A stretch of DNA of 26,939 nt from Elusimicrobiota bacterium (GCA_041658405.1 JBBAAG010000040.1:1-26939); one strand, 5' to 3'; positions 16,324 through 25,296 are shown, counted from the stretch's first letter. The notes: generated by a model from the sequence alone, not told the origin. Numbers and translations are program-made.

Positions 16324-17082
16324 TTATCCGTTCCTGCCATATTTCCCGGTAATAACGTCAACAACCACTTTCCAGATGAAAACAGGCAAATCTTTCATCC
16401 TGGAAATTCTCCAGGGTTCGCGGTACAGGCGGTAAAGCCATTCAAGCCCGCATCTTTGCATCCATATAGGCGCCCTAGGTATTTTCCCAGAGAAAACATC
16501 AAAACTTCCGCCTATACCTATCATAATATTAACATTCAATATTTCACGTAACCGGTACAACCACAACTCCTGTTTTGGCACACCAAAACCTGCCAATAAA
16601 AACTGCGGTGCACAAGAATTAATTTCTTCAACAACCTTGTTTTCATCTTCCGGTTTGAAATACCCGTCACGGAACCCCGCTATCTTTAACGCAGGATACT
16701 TTGCTTTAATATTCCCCGCTGCTGCGGTTATCACCTCAGCGGTAGCGCCTATTAAGTATACAGAATAACCCATTTTTTCGGAAATATCAAATATTTTGTC
16801 TAACAAGTCTATCCCGGTAATACGCTGTTTAATGGGATACCCGTAAAGTTTACCGGCAATCATAATACCTACTGAATCCGGCACACTGAGATTTGCCCCG
16901 TGAATAGCCTGTGCGAGTTGTTTATCCTTCAATGCAGAGTTTATCATCAACGCGTTGGCGGTAACCACAAAAACCTTTTCCTTAACTTCGATTACCTTCC
17001 GGAAATAGCCGAGTATATCGTTGACACCGGCAATATCAACCGGCGTGTTGAGGATACTAACCCGCGGGAACGTCATTGCCAC
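16324..17082 (-). CDS. WecG/TagA/CpsF-family glycosyltransferase
   Basis: The 252-residue protein matches the GT26 family: VVTANALMINSA, SVPDSVGIMIAGK, RITGIDLLDKIFD, VYLIGATAEV, LAGFGVPKQELWL, IGIGGSFDVFSGKIPRAP and the C-terminal GLEWLYRLYREPWRISR. Family members add ManNAc, ManNAcA or other sugars to an undecaprenyl-linked acceptor in teichoic acid, enterobacterial common antigen or exopolysaccharide synthesis; the donor here is unknown. The basic, hydrophobic C-terminus probably contacts the membrane. The start is uncertain: GTG at 17082 or ATG at 17076, neither with a clear ribosome site. It begins 12-18 bp after smc, so it is co-transcribed with it, without evident functional link. Confidence 0.92.
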   Translation of the reverse strand: MAMTFPRVSILNTPVDIAGVNDILGYFRKVIEVKEKVFVVTANALMINSALKDKQLAQAIHGANLSVPDSVGIMIAGKLYGYPIKQRITGIDLLDKIFDISEKMGYSVYLIGATAEVITAAAGNIKAKYPALKIAGFRDGYFKPEDENKVVEEINSCAPQFLLAGFGVPKQELWLYRLREILNVNIMIGIGGSFDVFSGKIPRAPIWMQRCGLEWLYRLYREPWRISRMKDLPVFIWKVVVDVITGKYGRNG

Positions 17083-17094
17083 AGAATCAACGCA

Positions 17095-20000
17095 TTACTC
17101 TTTGGATGCAACAGCCGGATCTTTTTGTTCCTGCTGCTCTGCCTGAACGGGTTCTTGCGTAACCACCTGCTGTTGTTCCTCTATGACAGGTTCTTCAGTA
17201 ACAGGTTCTGTAACCATCTGCTGCATTTTTTGTTTATTAGTTGACACAAATTTTACGCTGATAATCTTTGTCACCCCAACTTCTTCACTGGTAACCCCGT
17301 AATATATATCCGCAGCTTCCATAGTTTTTTTGTTATGGGTGATAATAATAAACTGTGACGTCTTTGCGTATTCGCGTAACAGGTTCATGAACCTCAGTGT
17401 ATTTGATTCATCCAGTGCAGAATCAGCTTCATCCATAATACAGAACGGTGCAGGTTTTACCATAAACAACCCGAACATCAACGCTATTGCGGTTAGAGAA
17501 CTTTCCCCGCCGGATAACGACACAACTTCCTTAACCTTCTTCCCGGGAGGGCACGCTTTGATTTCAATACCGGTCTCCAACAAATTTTCTTCGTTTGTCA
17601 GTACAAGATCCGCCTCTCCGCCTTCAAACAAAGTGCGGTAAATATTAACAAAATGCCCGCGTACCGAATCAAACGTTTCCTTAAACTTTTCCTTTGTCGT
17701 AGTATTAATCTTAAAAATAATTTCCTGGAGGTCAGACTTAGCTTTTACAAGATCCTGCCTCTGAGCCTCGAGAAAGGTATACCTTGAATTAAGATTCTCG
17801 TATTCCTCCGGAGCAGCAAGGTTTACGTTACCGAATGAATCCACGCGTTTCCTCAGTTTTTCAACAGTCCCTGTAATCTCGTCAAGATACAACGGCTGCC
17901 CGTCCTTCGGCATTATCGGCTGGAAATATGCGGTACAAGTTTCTGGCGTGAGATTATATTTTTCTGAAAGCTCATTAACTATATGCGTAACCTCTCCTTT
18001 GGTATAACTTGCGTTGACATCAACACTATGCAACTCTTTCTGCAAGCGTTCACGTTCATGGCGTAACCCGCGAAGTTTACTTTCATTCTCCTGCATTTTG
18101 TTATACATCTGATTAACAGTTTCACGTGCACTCGCAATAGATTCCTGGATTACCGCCATTTGTTTATCAACTTCAACAATCGCAACTTCATTCTCCGCAA
18201 CAACTTTTTTTGATTCTTCGATGATCAACTGCTGGCCGTTAATCTCGGTGTTTGCCCGTTCAATACTTTGCCTAACCCTCTGATGTTCCTGCTGATGAAA
18301 CTGCTGTTCATTACTCCACCTCTGCCGGCGCTCATTATTTGCTACAAGCGATGCGTTTATCTCACCGGTCTCCCTCAACAATGTCAATTCATCAGTTTTT
18401 AAGGAGTCAAGTTTTATCTTTAATTCCGAAACTATCTTTGTTAACGCCTGTTCTTCAACCTTTAACGTATCAATTTTTTCTGTATTGGTACCCAAAAGTT
18501 TAACTGCGTTCCTCTGTTTTTCTTCGCTCTGCAAAATTTCTTTTGAGAAAACATCAAGTTCTTTCCCCAGGTATTCAAGTTCACCTGAAATCGTAGCTTT
18601 CTCGCTGACTAACACCATGCGGTCACTGTTAATCTTATTTATCTCCACACGTGTCTGGTGCAGTAAATCGTTAAACACAGAAATATCAGTTTCCACAATC
18701 CCCTGCCGTATTTCAAGTACCGTAATTGCTGCTGTATGCTGTTCATTTAAAAGCTTAGCTTCCTCAATCTGTCTTGCGATACTTAACGCACCCGTATCCT
18801 TTGGCAGGGTACCGCCGTATAGTATCGGCCCGTTCTCTACTAAAGTCCCTGCAGCCTGCTCAACCTTAAAATGCGTACCCAGCAAATATTTTAATACCGG
18901 CAAATACTTGTTATCGCACTTAATATTTTTGGCAAGCGAATTATCGAAGATATTAGAAAAAATATTTATCTTCTCAAGCCTATCCAGTAATATAAACGCC
19001 GCCCATCCTTCAGTAGCGCTGTTTGAAAGATACTCCGCCGCAGCTTTTGCGGCCTCCTGGTTCTCTGCGATGAAGTAATACATTTTTTCACCAAGGACTG
19101 TCTCCAATAACTTTTCAGTTTCCTTCGGTGCTTTCATAAGATTCATCAATGGCCCGTCAATCCCGGGCTGAGGATTATCAACCAACACTTTCGCTCCGGC
19201 ACGCTGGGTCAACTGTTCTTCCTGCCATTGCGTAAAAACATCCGCCTGTGCTGTTAATGACGTTATCTGATGACGGTACTGTTCGATATCAGCCTTAATT
19301 AATTCTAGCATCTGTTGTGAAGATGTAAGAATAACATCCCACTGGTTTAACCGTGAACCAAGTTTTTCGAGTTCAGAATCTATCAAACCGATCCTACTGT
19401 TTAACTCCGTAAGTTTTGCAGTATAATCATTTTTTCTGGCTGCCGCCTGCTGAAAATCTTTTTCAATATTATTTTTCTCGATATTAATAGCCTGGAGATC
19501 AGACTGGTAATGATAAATATCATTTCGCAGGCCAGTAATCTGCTGAACCGACGCTAATTGTAACTCCTCCTGTTTTCTAAGTTCCCCTGATGTTGTGTTA
19601 ACCTGCCGGGTGGTCCAACCAAGTACTTCAGTCTGCTTTTGATGTTCTGCAGTCAAACGAGTATGATCTTCTTCCAATACAACCTTCTGTTTAGAATGAT
19701 CTTCTATCTGTTTTATTATGTACCCGAGTTCATCCGAAGCTTCCTTAACGATTCTGTTTAACTCGTTAATCTTAACCTCACCCGATAATATCTTATCTGC
19801 AGCATTATTTTTTGATGCGGTAAGTTTTGTTTGTTCCATGGATAGCGATGTTAAACCCATCAAGCATTTACTCAGTGAATCATCTGCCGCTTGTTTATCA
19901 ACCGACATTTTTTGCTGTTCAGCTTCAAACGTATTGATTTCAGTAACATACTGCTGAAGTTCCTGCCCGAATTTTATCTGCTGATCTTCCAACAACTGTT

Positions 20001-20721
20001 TTTTACCGTTATGCTCATTATATTTATTCGAGAAAAGCGCTACTTCCCAGTACTTAAGCGATTCTTTTGCTGTATTGTACAGTTTAGCTTTCCGTGCCTG
20101 GTTATCGAGCGACTGTATCTGTGTTTTCAGCATAGAAAGAATATCATCCAGCCTCAACAAATCAGCATCCACGTGTTCAAGTTTTCTCAACGTTTCCTCG
20201 CGTTTAACACGGTATTTAGCAATACCACCGGCTTCCTCAATCAACAACCTACGTTCTTCAGGTTTGGATTTAAGGATATAATCCACTTTTCCTTGTTCCA
20301 TCAATGAATACGAATCCGTGCCAACACCGGTATCAAGCAGTAGGTCACGTATATCTTTTAACCTGCACTGCGTTTTGTTAAGCGTATACTCACTCTCCCC
20401 TGAACGGTACAACCTACGCGTGATTTTTATTTCCGTAAAATTAATAGGTACTTTATGTTCGTTATTATCAAAAGTAAGGCTTACCTCTGCGAAAGATACC
20501 GGATGCCGTGTATCCGAGCCGTGAAATATAAGAGCTTCCATATCCTTTCCGCGTAAAGCATTAGCGCTTTGTTCTCCCAGAACCCACCGGAACGCATCAA
20601 CGATATTAGACTTCCCGCACCCGTTTGGCCCGGCAATCGCTGAAATCCCGGGTGTAAATTCCAACACTGTTTTATCGGGAAACGACTTAAAACCGCACAA
20701 CTCTAATGACTTTAAATACAT
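17095..20721 (-). CDS. smc: Chromosome segregation ATPase SMC
   Basis: SMC dimers with ScpA and ScpB organise and segregate the chromosome. The 1208-residue protein has Walker A GPNGCGKS (31-38), then MEQGKVDYIL and RRLLIEEAGGIAKYR, a first coiled coil, a hinge from about 510 to 650 (GIDGPLMNLM, YFIAENQEAAKAAAEYL), a second coiled coil rich in Glu, Gln and Lys, the ABC signature SLSGGES (1068-1074) and Walker B FCIMDEADSALDE (about 1092-1104). The start is supported by TAGGAG 10 nt upstream of the ATG and by the opening MYLKSLELCGFKSF. After the ATPase head there is an extra tail of about 45 residues made of Glu, Gln, Val and Pro repeats. The gene follows etfA after 230 bp. Confidence 0.98.
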   Translation of the reverse strand: MYLKSLELCGFKSFPDKTVLEFTPGISAIAGPNGCGKSNIVDAFRWVLGEQSANALRGKDMEALIFHGSDTRHPVSFAEVSLTFDNNEHKVPINFTEIKITRRLYRSGESEYTLNKTQCRLKDIRDLLLDTGVGTDSYSLMEQGKVDYILKSKPEERRLLIEEAGGIAKYRVKREETLRKLEHVDADLLRLDDILSMLKTQIQSLDNQARKAKLYNTAKESLKYWEVALFSNKYNEHNGKKQLLEDQQIKFGQELQQYVTEINTFEAEQQKMSVDKQAADDSLSKCLMGLTSLSMEQTKLTASKNNAADKILSGEVKINELNRIVKEASDELGYIIKQIEDHSKQKVVLEEDHTRLTAEHQKQTEVLGWTTRQVNTTSGELRKQEELQLASVQQITGLRNDIYHYQSDLQAINIEKNNIEKDFQQAAARKNDYTAKLTELNSRIGLIDSELEKLGSRLNQWDVILTSSQQMLELIKADIEQYRHQITSLTAQADVFTQWQEEQLTQRAGAKVLVDNPQPGIDGPLMNLMKAPKETEKLLETVLGEKMYYFIAENQEAAKAAAEYLSNSATEGWAAFILLDRLEKINIFSNIFDNSLAKNIKCDNKYLPVLKYLLGTHFKVEQAAGTLVENGPILYGGTLPKDTGALSIARQIEEAKLLNEQHTAAITVLEIRQGIVETDISVFNDLLHQTRVEINKINSDRMVLVSEKATISGELEYLGKELDVFSKEILQSEEKQRNAVKLLGTNTEKIDTLKVEEQALTKIVSELKIKLDSLKTDELTLLRETGEINASLVANNERRQRWSNEQQFHQQEHQRVRQSIERANTEINGQQLIIEESKKVVAENEVAIVEVDKQMAVIQESIASARETVNQMYNKMQENESKLRGLRHERERLQKELHSVDVNASYTKGEVTHIVNELSEKYNLTPETCTAYFQPIMPKDGQPLYLDEITGTVEKLRKRVDSFGNVNLAAPEEYENLNSRYTFLEAQRQDLVKAKSDLQEIIFKINTTTKEKFKETFDSVRGHFVNIYRTLFEGGEADLVLTNEENLLETGIEIKACPPGKKVKEVVSLSGGESSLTAIALMFGLFMVKPAPFCIMDEADSALDESNTLRFMNLLREYAKTSQFIIITHNKKTMEAADIYYGVTSEEVGVTKIISVKFVSTNKQKMQQMVTEPVTEEPVIEEQQQVVTQEPVQAEQQEQKDPAVASKE

Positions 20722-20951
20722 TCTATGGTATCTCCTAAAAATTTATACAATTTAAATTCCATATATTAACATATATTGGTATTTTTTACTAAAAAACACC
20801 TTCTATTGTCAAGTCAAAAGAAAAATATTCCGACAGTTAATTATTTACCCAAAAAAATACTGTGGTTAGACAATAACAGGTGGTAATAAATGGAAAAAAC
20901 TTTACTTGATTTATTGTAGAAGTTATAAAGTAATTTCACTGGTATTAAGGT
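20722..20951 (-). other. AT-rich intergenic region between etfA and smc, with possible smc promoter
   Basis: This 230-bp gap is one of the longest non-coding stretches in the window. On the minus strand a perfect TTGACA -35 box lies at 20807-20812, but the sequence at -10 distance is weak (GTAAAA with 17 bp, or TAGTAA with 15 bp). Near 20759-20779 an imperfect inverted repeat (CCATATAT / ATATATTGG) is seen. The smc ribosome site TAGGAG lies at the end. I see no clear terminator hairpin for the upstream etfA unit and no open reading frame worth calling. Confidence 0.45.
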
Positions 20952-22166
20952 TTACGCTTTTAACTGTTTAATCAGCTGAGGTATAATTTCGTATAGGTCA
21001 CCTTGTATAGCAAAAGTCGCAACCTTCATCATCGGCGCTTCAGGGTCTTTATTGATTGCAACGATAATCTTTGATGACCCCATCCCTACGAGATGCTGTA
21101 TTGCCCCGGAAATACCGCAGGCAATATATATTTTAGGCCCTACAGTGCGCCCAGTTTGTCCCACCTGATGAGAATATGGTATCCACCCGGCATCCACACA
21201 TGCGCGGGAAGACCCTACTGCCCCGCCGATTGCTTTCGCAAGTTCTTCTATGATCTTAAACCCTTCTGGATTACCTAACCCGCGCCCGCCAGAAACAATG
21301 ATATCCGCTTCAGACAGGTTCATAGTTTGGCTGGTATCTTTAACAAACTTTACAAACTGCGTGCGGATTTTAATATTTTGTATATCATACTTTTTGTCTA
21401 TTATTTCGCCTTTACGATTATTTTCATATTCTGCACGTTTGAAGACTTTATGACGTACAGTAGCCATCTGCGGCCGGTGTTTTGGAGTAAGAATAGTTGC
21501 CATAATATTACCGCCGTACGCCGGGCGTGTCTGTAATAAATTACGTGTTTCATCTACATCAAGACCTGTACAGTCCGCAGTAAGCCCGGTCTCTATTTTT
21601 GCAGCAACACGGCTCGCAAATGAACGCCCGATATTCGTTGCGCCCATTAATACGATTTCAGGTTTTTCTTCGCGTACGAGCTGCGCCATAACTTCAGCGT
21701 AAGGTTCATCCTGAAACTCCGCAAGCAACGGGTCATCAATAACATACACTTTATCCGCACCAAACCGTGTAAGCTCTTCTGCTAGAGGTTTAACTTTATC
21801 TCCGAGAATGACAACTGCGAGATGAGTATGAAGCTTATCAGCCAACTTCCTGCCTTCTCCCAGCAGTTCATAGACAACCGGCGCAATTTCGCAACGCCGC
21901 TGCTCACCGTAAACCCATACTCCGCGGTAAGAATCAAAACCATCCATCTTAGCAACCACATCGCGTTCTATAACAATCGCATTAAACCGTTTACACGATT
22001 CTATACACGCACTGCAGTAATTACATTTCGCTAAATCAATGGTAGCGAGTTTAGTTTTTTTATTAGGATCCCCGCGGTCTACCATCGTTATTGCCGCTTG
22101 CGGGCATTCCTTTGAACACTTAGTACATCCGCTGCACTTATCCGCAAGAACATAAATTTTAGCCAA
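20952..22166 (-). CDS. etfA: Electron-transfer flavoprotein alpha subunit with two N-terminal [4Fe-4S] sites (bifurcating type)
   Basis: The 404-residue protein begins with a two-cluster ferredoxin domain: Cys11, 14, 17, 21 (CSGCTKCSKECP) and Cys48, 51, 54, 58 (CNYCSACIESC). The EtfA body follows, with GATNIGRSFASRVAAKIETGLTADCTGLDVD, LLQTRPAYGGNIMATILTP and RPQMATVR, then the FAD-binding domain: GGRGLGNPEGF, GSSRACVDAGWIPYSHQVGQTGRTVGP and IYIACGISGAIQH. This layout is that of EtfA from bifurcating complexes such as CarE of caffeyl-CoA reductase or lactate dehydrogenase-linked ETFs. The start codon is TTG: AAGGAG stands 7 nt upstream, and the next in-frame Met (28) would cut off the first cluster. 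It lies 21 bp after the response regulator gene. Confidence 0.96.
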   Translation of the reverse strand: MAKIYVLADKCSGCTKCSKECPQAAITMVDRGDPNKKTKLATIDLAKCNYCSACIESCKRFNAIVIERDVVAKMDGFDSYRGVWVYGEQRRCEIAPVVYELLGEGRKLADKLHTHLAVVILGDKVKPLAEELTRFGADKVYVIDDPLLAEFQDEPYAEVMAQLVREEKPEIVLMGATNIGRSFASRVAAKIETGLTADCTGLDVDETRNLLQTRPAYGGNIMATILTPKHRPQMATVRHKVFKRAEYENNRKGEIIDKKYDIQNIKIRTQFVKFVKDTSQTMNLSEADIIVSGGRGLGNPEGFKIIEELAKAIGGAVGSSRACVDAGWIPYSHQVGQTGRTVGPKIYIACGISGAIQHLVGMGSSKIIVAINKDPEAPMMKVATFAIQGDLYEIIPQLIKQLKA

Positions 22167-22187
22167 TTTCCTACTCCTTCAATTAAA

Positions 22188-22622
22188 TCAACTTTTTTTA
22201 CTAAGAAGCTTCTCAACAATTCTTAATAGTTCAGTGAAATCAAACGGTTTATTAACGTACATATCAGCCCCGATATTTTCCGCCAAACCTTTATCATCAT
22301 CCCTCGCCAACGCGGTGAGCATAATGATCTTCGGCTTCTTAAACCCATCAATCAATGTCAATGCTTTCACCAGATGATACCCATCGATCTTCGGCATCAT
22401 AATATCTACTATTACAAGATCAGGCTTAAACTCCGGCGCTTTCTTAATTGCATCAAATCCATCGCTTGCAGAAAGAACATCATAACCTTCCGATTTAAAA
22501 CGCAACTCAATTAATTCCAACAACGTTTTATCGTCATCAACAACCAGTATCTTTTTAAGCAATGCCTTATTGCTGCTTGCTTGCTTATTGTTCTTCTCTA
22601 GCACACCTCTTTTTTTTTGCAT
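22188..22622 (-). CDS. Stand-alone response regulator receiver (CheY-like)
   Basis: The 144-residue protein is a single receiver domain with a Lys/Asn-rich N-terminal extension of about 22 residues and no output domain. Key residues are all present: acidic pocket Asp29-Asp31 (VVDDD), phosphoacceptor Asp73 (VIVDIMMP), Thr103 (MLTA) and Lys125 (NKPFD). Such proteins pass a phosphate signal to a partner by contact rather than by binding DNA. No histidine kinase gene is in the window. It lies 17 bp after etfB and 21 bp before etfA on the same strand, between the two subunit genes of one flavoprotein. The start at 22622 has no good ribosome site and is followed at once by nine A, so translation may depend on coupling to etfB, or the true start may differ. 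Confidence 0.93.
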   Translation of the reverse strand: MQKKRGVLEKNNKQASSNKALLKKILVVDDDKTLLELIELRFKSEGYDVLSASDGFDAIKKAPEFKPDLVIVDIMMPKIDGYHLVKALTLIDGFKKPKIIMLTALARDDDKGLAENIGADMYVNKPFDFTELLRIVEKLLSKKS

Positions 22623-22639
22623 AATTTATGTTAAACCGT

Positions 22640-23425
22640 TTATATCACCTGAAGTTCTTTAAGTTTCTGTACCAACAGTTTTGCCTGTTCTTCAGGCTCA
22701 CCACAAATATTTTCGCCGCCTTTTCTCGGGGGCGGGCTAAACACTTTCTTTACCTGTGTTGGCGACCCTGCCATCCCAAGTTTTTTTATATCCGCCAAAA
22801 TATCCGCTGCAGTCCATTTTGTAACAACCGCTTTTTTCGCTGCGATCTTACCTTTTAACGACGGTAACCGCGGAGTATTAATTTCTTTCACTACTGTTAT
22901 CAGGCACGGCAGCGGTAAGTCAATAATATCCGACCCGTCTTCCATCATACGTTCAACAGTCAGTCCCGTGGCATCAGCTTTATCAATCTTACGCACGTAA
23001 GACACATGCGGGATATCAAGTTTCTCGGCAACACCCGGCCCTACCTGTGCGGTATCACCATCCACTGCCTGTTTTCCGCAGATAATCAAATCTACTTTCG
23101 GTAATTTTTTTATAGCCATTGCGAGAGTATACGATGTCGCCAAGGTATCAGCCCCGGCAAACGCGCGGTCAGTCAACAATACAGCATTATTCACCCCAAG
23201 TGCTATACTTTCCCGTAACGCTTGTTCCGCCTGGGGCGGCCCCATAGTAATTGTCGTGACTGTCCCGCCGGCGCGTTCACGTAACCTCAACCCTTCTTCA
23301 ATAGCATACTCATCAAACGGGTTAATAATTGACTTTACACCTTCACGTACCAGCGTGTTGGTTTCAGGATTAATTTTTACATCCGTTGTTTCCGGCACTT
23401 GTTTTATCAGGACAACAATTTCCAT
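22640..23425 (-). CDS. etfB: Electron-transfer flavoprotein beta subunit (bifurcating type)
   Basis: The 261-residue EtfB begins MEIVVLIKQVPETTDVKI and has the segments linked to the bifurcating class: SIINPFDEYAIEEGLRLRE (Asp instead of the FCE found in ordinary mitochondrial-type EtfB), VTTITMGPPQAEQALRESIALG, LLTDRAFAGADTLATSYTLA and CGKQAVDGDTAQVGPGVAEKL. In characterised complexes this subunit binds NADH and the bifurcating FAD. It starts at the base after the acyl-CoA dehydrogenase stop, with GAAGGGA inside that gene as ribosome site. etfA is separated from it by the response regulator. Confidence 0.95.
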   Translation of the reverse strand: MEIVVLIKQVPETTDVKINPETNTLVREGVKSIINPFDEYAIEEGLRLRERAGGTVTTITMGPPQAEQALRESIALGVNNAVLLTDRAFAGADTLATSYTLAMAIKKLPKVDLIICGKQAVDGDTAQVGPGVAEKLDIPHVSYVRKIDKADATGLTVERMMEDGSDIIDLPLPCLITVVKEINTPRLPSLKGKIAAKKAVVTKWTAADILADIKKLGMAGSPTQVKKVFSPPPRKGGENICGEPEEQAKLLVQKLKELQVI

Positions 23426-24595
23426 TTACAATCCCTTCGCTGCAGCTTCCTTTATCAACGCTAACGCAATCTCGTTACGCTGAACCTGATTTGTTCCTTC
23501 GTATATCTGCGTAATCTTAGCGTCCCGCATCATTTTTTCTACGGGATACTCACGGCTGTACCCATACCCACCAAAAATCTGAACAGCATTAGTTGTCACT
23601 TTCATTGCGGTATCCGAACAGAACAGTTTCGACATTGCAGACTCTTTTGCGAACTTTTCAACTTTGCTCATATCCTTATCAATACCTTTACACGTAAAAT
23701 ATAGCAAACACCGCGCTGCTTCAACTTCAGTTGCCATATCAGCCAGCATATGCTGAATTGCCTGGAAATTAATGATCGGCTGCCCGAACTGTTCGCGTTT
23801 ACGCGCATAGGCAATAGCTTCATCCAATGCACCGCCGGCGATCCCCAACGCCTGCGCTGCTACGCCAGGCCGTGAAGAAAACAATGTTTTCATCGCTACA
23901 ATAAATCCCTGCCCTTCACGCCCAACCACATTTTCCTTTGGTACAACACAATCCTGGAAAATCAACTCGCGAGTCGGTGATGCGCGGATACCCATTTTCT
24001 TTTCCTTTTTCCCGAATGTAAACCCCGGCATACCTTTCTCAAGGACAAAACATGTCAGCCCGCGGATCCCTTTCGTAGGATTAGTTACCGCAAAAACTGT
24101 GTATACTTCCGCTTCACCCGCGTTTGTGATAAAACACTTAGTACCGTTCAGCACATACGCATTATTTTTCAATACCGCAGTAGTCTTCATAGCGCCAGCA
24201 TCTGACCCTGCCATAGGTTCGGTTAACCCAAACGCAGCGAGTGATTTACCTTTAGCGATATTCGGCAGATACTTCTTCTTTTGTTCCGGGCTGCCATAGA
24301 GTACCAGCGGTAATGTCCCTAACGCCGTTCCTGCTACGCACAAAGCGATTCCACCGTCAACCTTAGCAATTTCTTCTACAGCAAGGATTAACGACAAAAT
24401 CCCCGCACCCATACCTTCATATTCGGGTTCAATATACAACCCGCAGAGGTCAGCCTGTGCTATCTCTTTCAATATTTCCCATGGAAATTCTTCAGTCTCA
24501 TCATAATGTTCGCGTATAGGTTTAATCTTTTCCTGCGCGATCCGCCTCGCGATATCCACGATCATCTGTTGTTCTTCTGTCAAGAAATAGTCCAT
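23426..24595 (-). CDS. Short-chain-type acyl-CoA dehydrogenase (butyryl-CoA or related)
   Basis: The 389-residue flavoenzyme has MDYFLTEEQQMIVDIARRIAQEKI, AFGLTEPMAGSDAGAMKTTA (FAD and substrate binding), CFITNAGEAEVYTVFA, MGIRASPTRELIFQDCVVP, YARKREQFGQPIINFQAIQHMLADMA and ATNAVQIFGGYGYSREYPVEKMMRDAKI-type C-terminal motifs. The catalytic glutamate is at about residue 366 in QIYEGTNQVQR, the position used by butyryl-CoA-type enzymes. With EtfB and EtfA it probably forms a complex that reduces an enoyl-CoA with NADH while reducing ferredoxin. The physiological substrate (crotonyl-, caffeyl- or another enoyl-CoA) cannot be told. It starts 35 bp after rnc with GGGAGG upstream. Confidence 0.93.
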   Translation of the reverse strand: MDYFLTEEQQMIVDIARRIAQEKIKPIREHYDETEEFPWEILKEIAQADLCGLYIEPEYEGMGAGILSLILAVEEIAKVDGGIALCVAGTALGTLPLVLYGSPEQKKKYLPNIAKGKSLAAFGLTEPMAGSDAGAMKTTAVLKNNAYVLNGTKCFITNAGEAEVYTVFAVTNPTKGIRGLTCFVLEKGMPGFTFGKKEKKMGIRASPTRELIFQDCVVPKENVVGREGQGFIVAMKTLFSSRPGVAAQALGIAGGALDEAIAYARKREQFGQPIINFQAIQHMLADMATEVEAARCLLYFTCKGIDKDMSKVEKFAKESAMSKLFCSDTAMKVTTNAVQIFGGYGYSREYPVEKMMRDAKITQIYEGTNQVQRNEIALALIKEAAAKGL

Positions 24596-24630
24596 TACAA
24601 TCCTCCCATAGTTAACACTAATATTTTTCT

Positions 24631-25296
24631 TTAAAACTTACCCAAGGCTTCTCTTGCAGCGTTTTGTTCTGCATCCTTCTTATTTTTTCCCGCACCGATA
24701 CCAAAAACTTTTTCTTCAATCTCCACTACCACAGTAAAAATCTTATCATGATCCGGCCCAGCTTCTTTTACCAGCTTATATACAGGTATTGTCTTGTACC
24801 TCTTCTGTGTCTCCTCCTGTAGTTTAGACTTATAATCCCGGGTAATAATCCTCTTCCTTGTTGATAGATAATCCGTGATAAACTTACTGGTATACCCAAA
24901 ACCTTTATCTATATACATCGCACCGACAACGGCTTCCATTGCGTTTGACATCAACGACTCGCGTTCCCTCCCGCCGGTAAGTTCTTCGCTTGCGCTTAGG
25001 AACAAATACTTACCCAATTCATACTCTTTCGCCCATTCATAAAATGACTGCCGGGATACCAGTATTGACTTCAACTGCGACAATTTCCCTTCCTCGGATT
25101 CCGGATGATTTTGGTAAAGATAGGTTGCAACCACTAAAGAAAGCACGCTGTCTCCAAGAAACTCCAGCCGTTCATTCGAATATCCAACTTTTTTTTCTTC
25201 GGAGTACGACTTATGCGTCAACGCTTTCGCCAACAAAGCCTTATTTTTAAACCTAACCTTTAACCTTTTTTCCAGGTTATTCAGATCTTCATTCAT
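24631..25296 (-). CDS. rnc: Ribonuclease III
   Basis: RNase III cleaves double-stranded RNA in rRNA processing and mRNA turnover. The 221-residue protein has the endonuclease signature ERLEFLGDSVL (42-52), the second metal-site region NAMEAVVGAMYIDKG, and a C-terminal double-stranded RNA-binding domain from about 152 (DYKSKLQEETQKR, VFGIGAGKNKKDAEQNAAREAL). The length is typical. Its ATG overlaps the fabF end by 8 bp (ATGAATGA), so it is translationally coupled. Confidence 0.98.
   Translation of the reverse strand: MNEDLNNLEKRLKVRFKNKALLAKALTHKSYSEEKKVGYSNERLEFLGDSVLSLVVATYLYQNHPESEEGKLSQLKSILVSRQSFYEWAKEYELGKYLFLSASEELTGGRERESLMSNAMEAVVGAMYIDKGFGYTSKFITDYLSTRKRIITRDYKSKLQEETQKRYKTIPVYKLVKEAGPDHDKIFTVVVEIEEKVFGIGAGKNKKDAEQNAAREALGKF

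Noticed and set aside
16320..16364. Longer metallophosphoesterase start at 16364
   Set aside because: It would overlap the WecG-family gene by 41 bp and place 15 unrelated residues before the canonical MRIGLFSDIHSN opening.
18485..19078. 197-codon plus-strand open frame opposite smc
   Set aside because: It is the complement of the coiled-coil region, Ser-rich with no recognisable motif or ribosome site, and smc is clearly the real gene.
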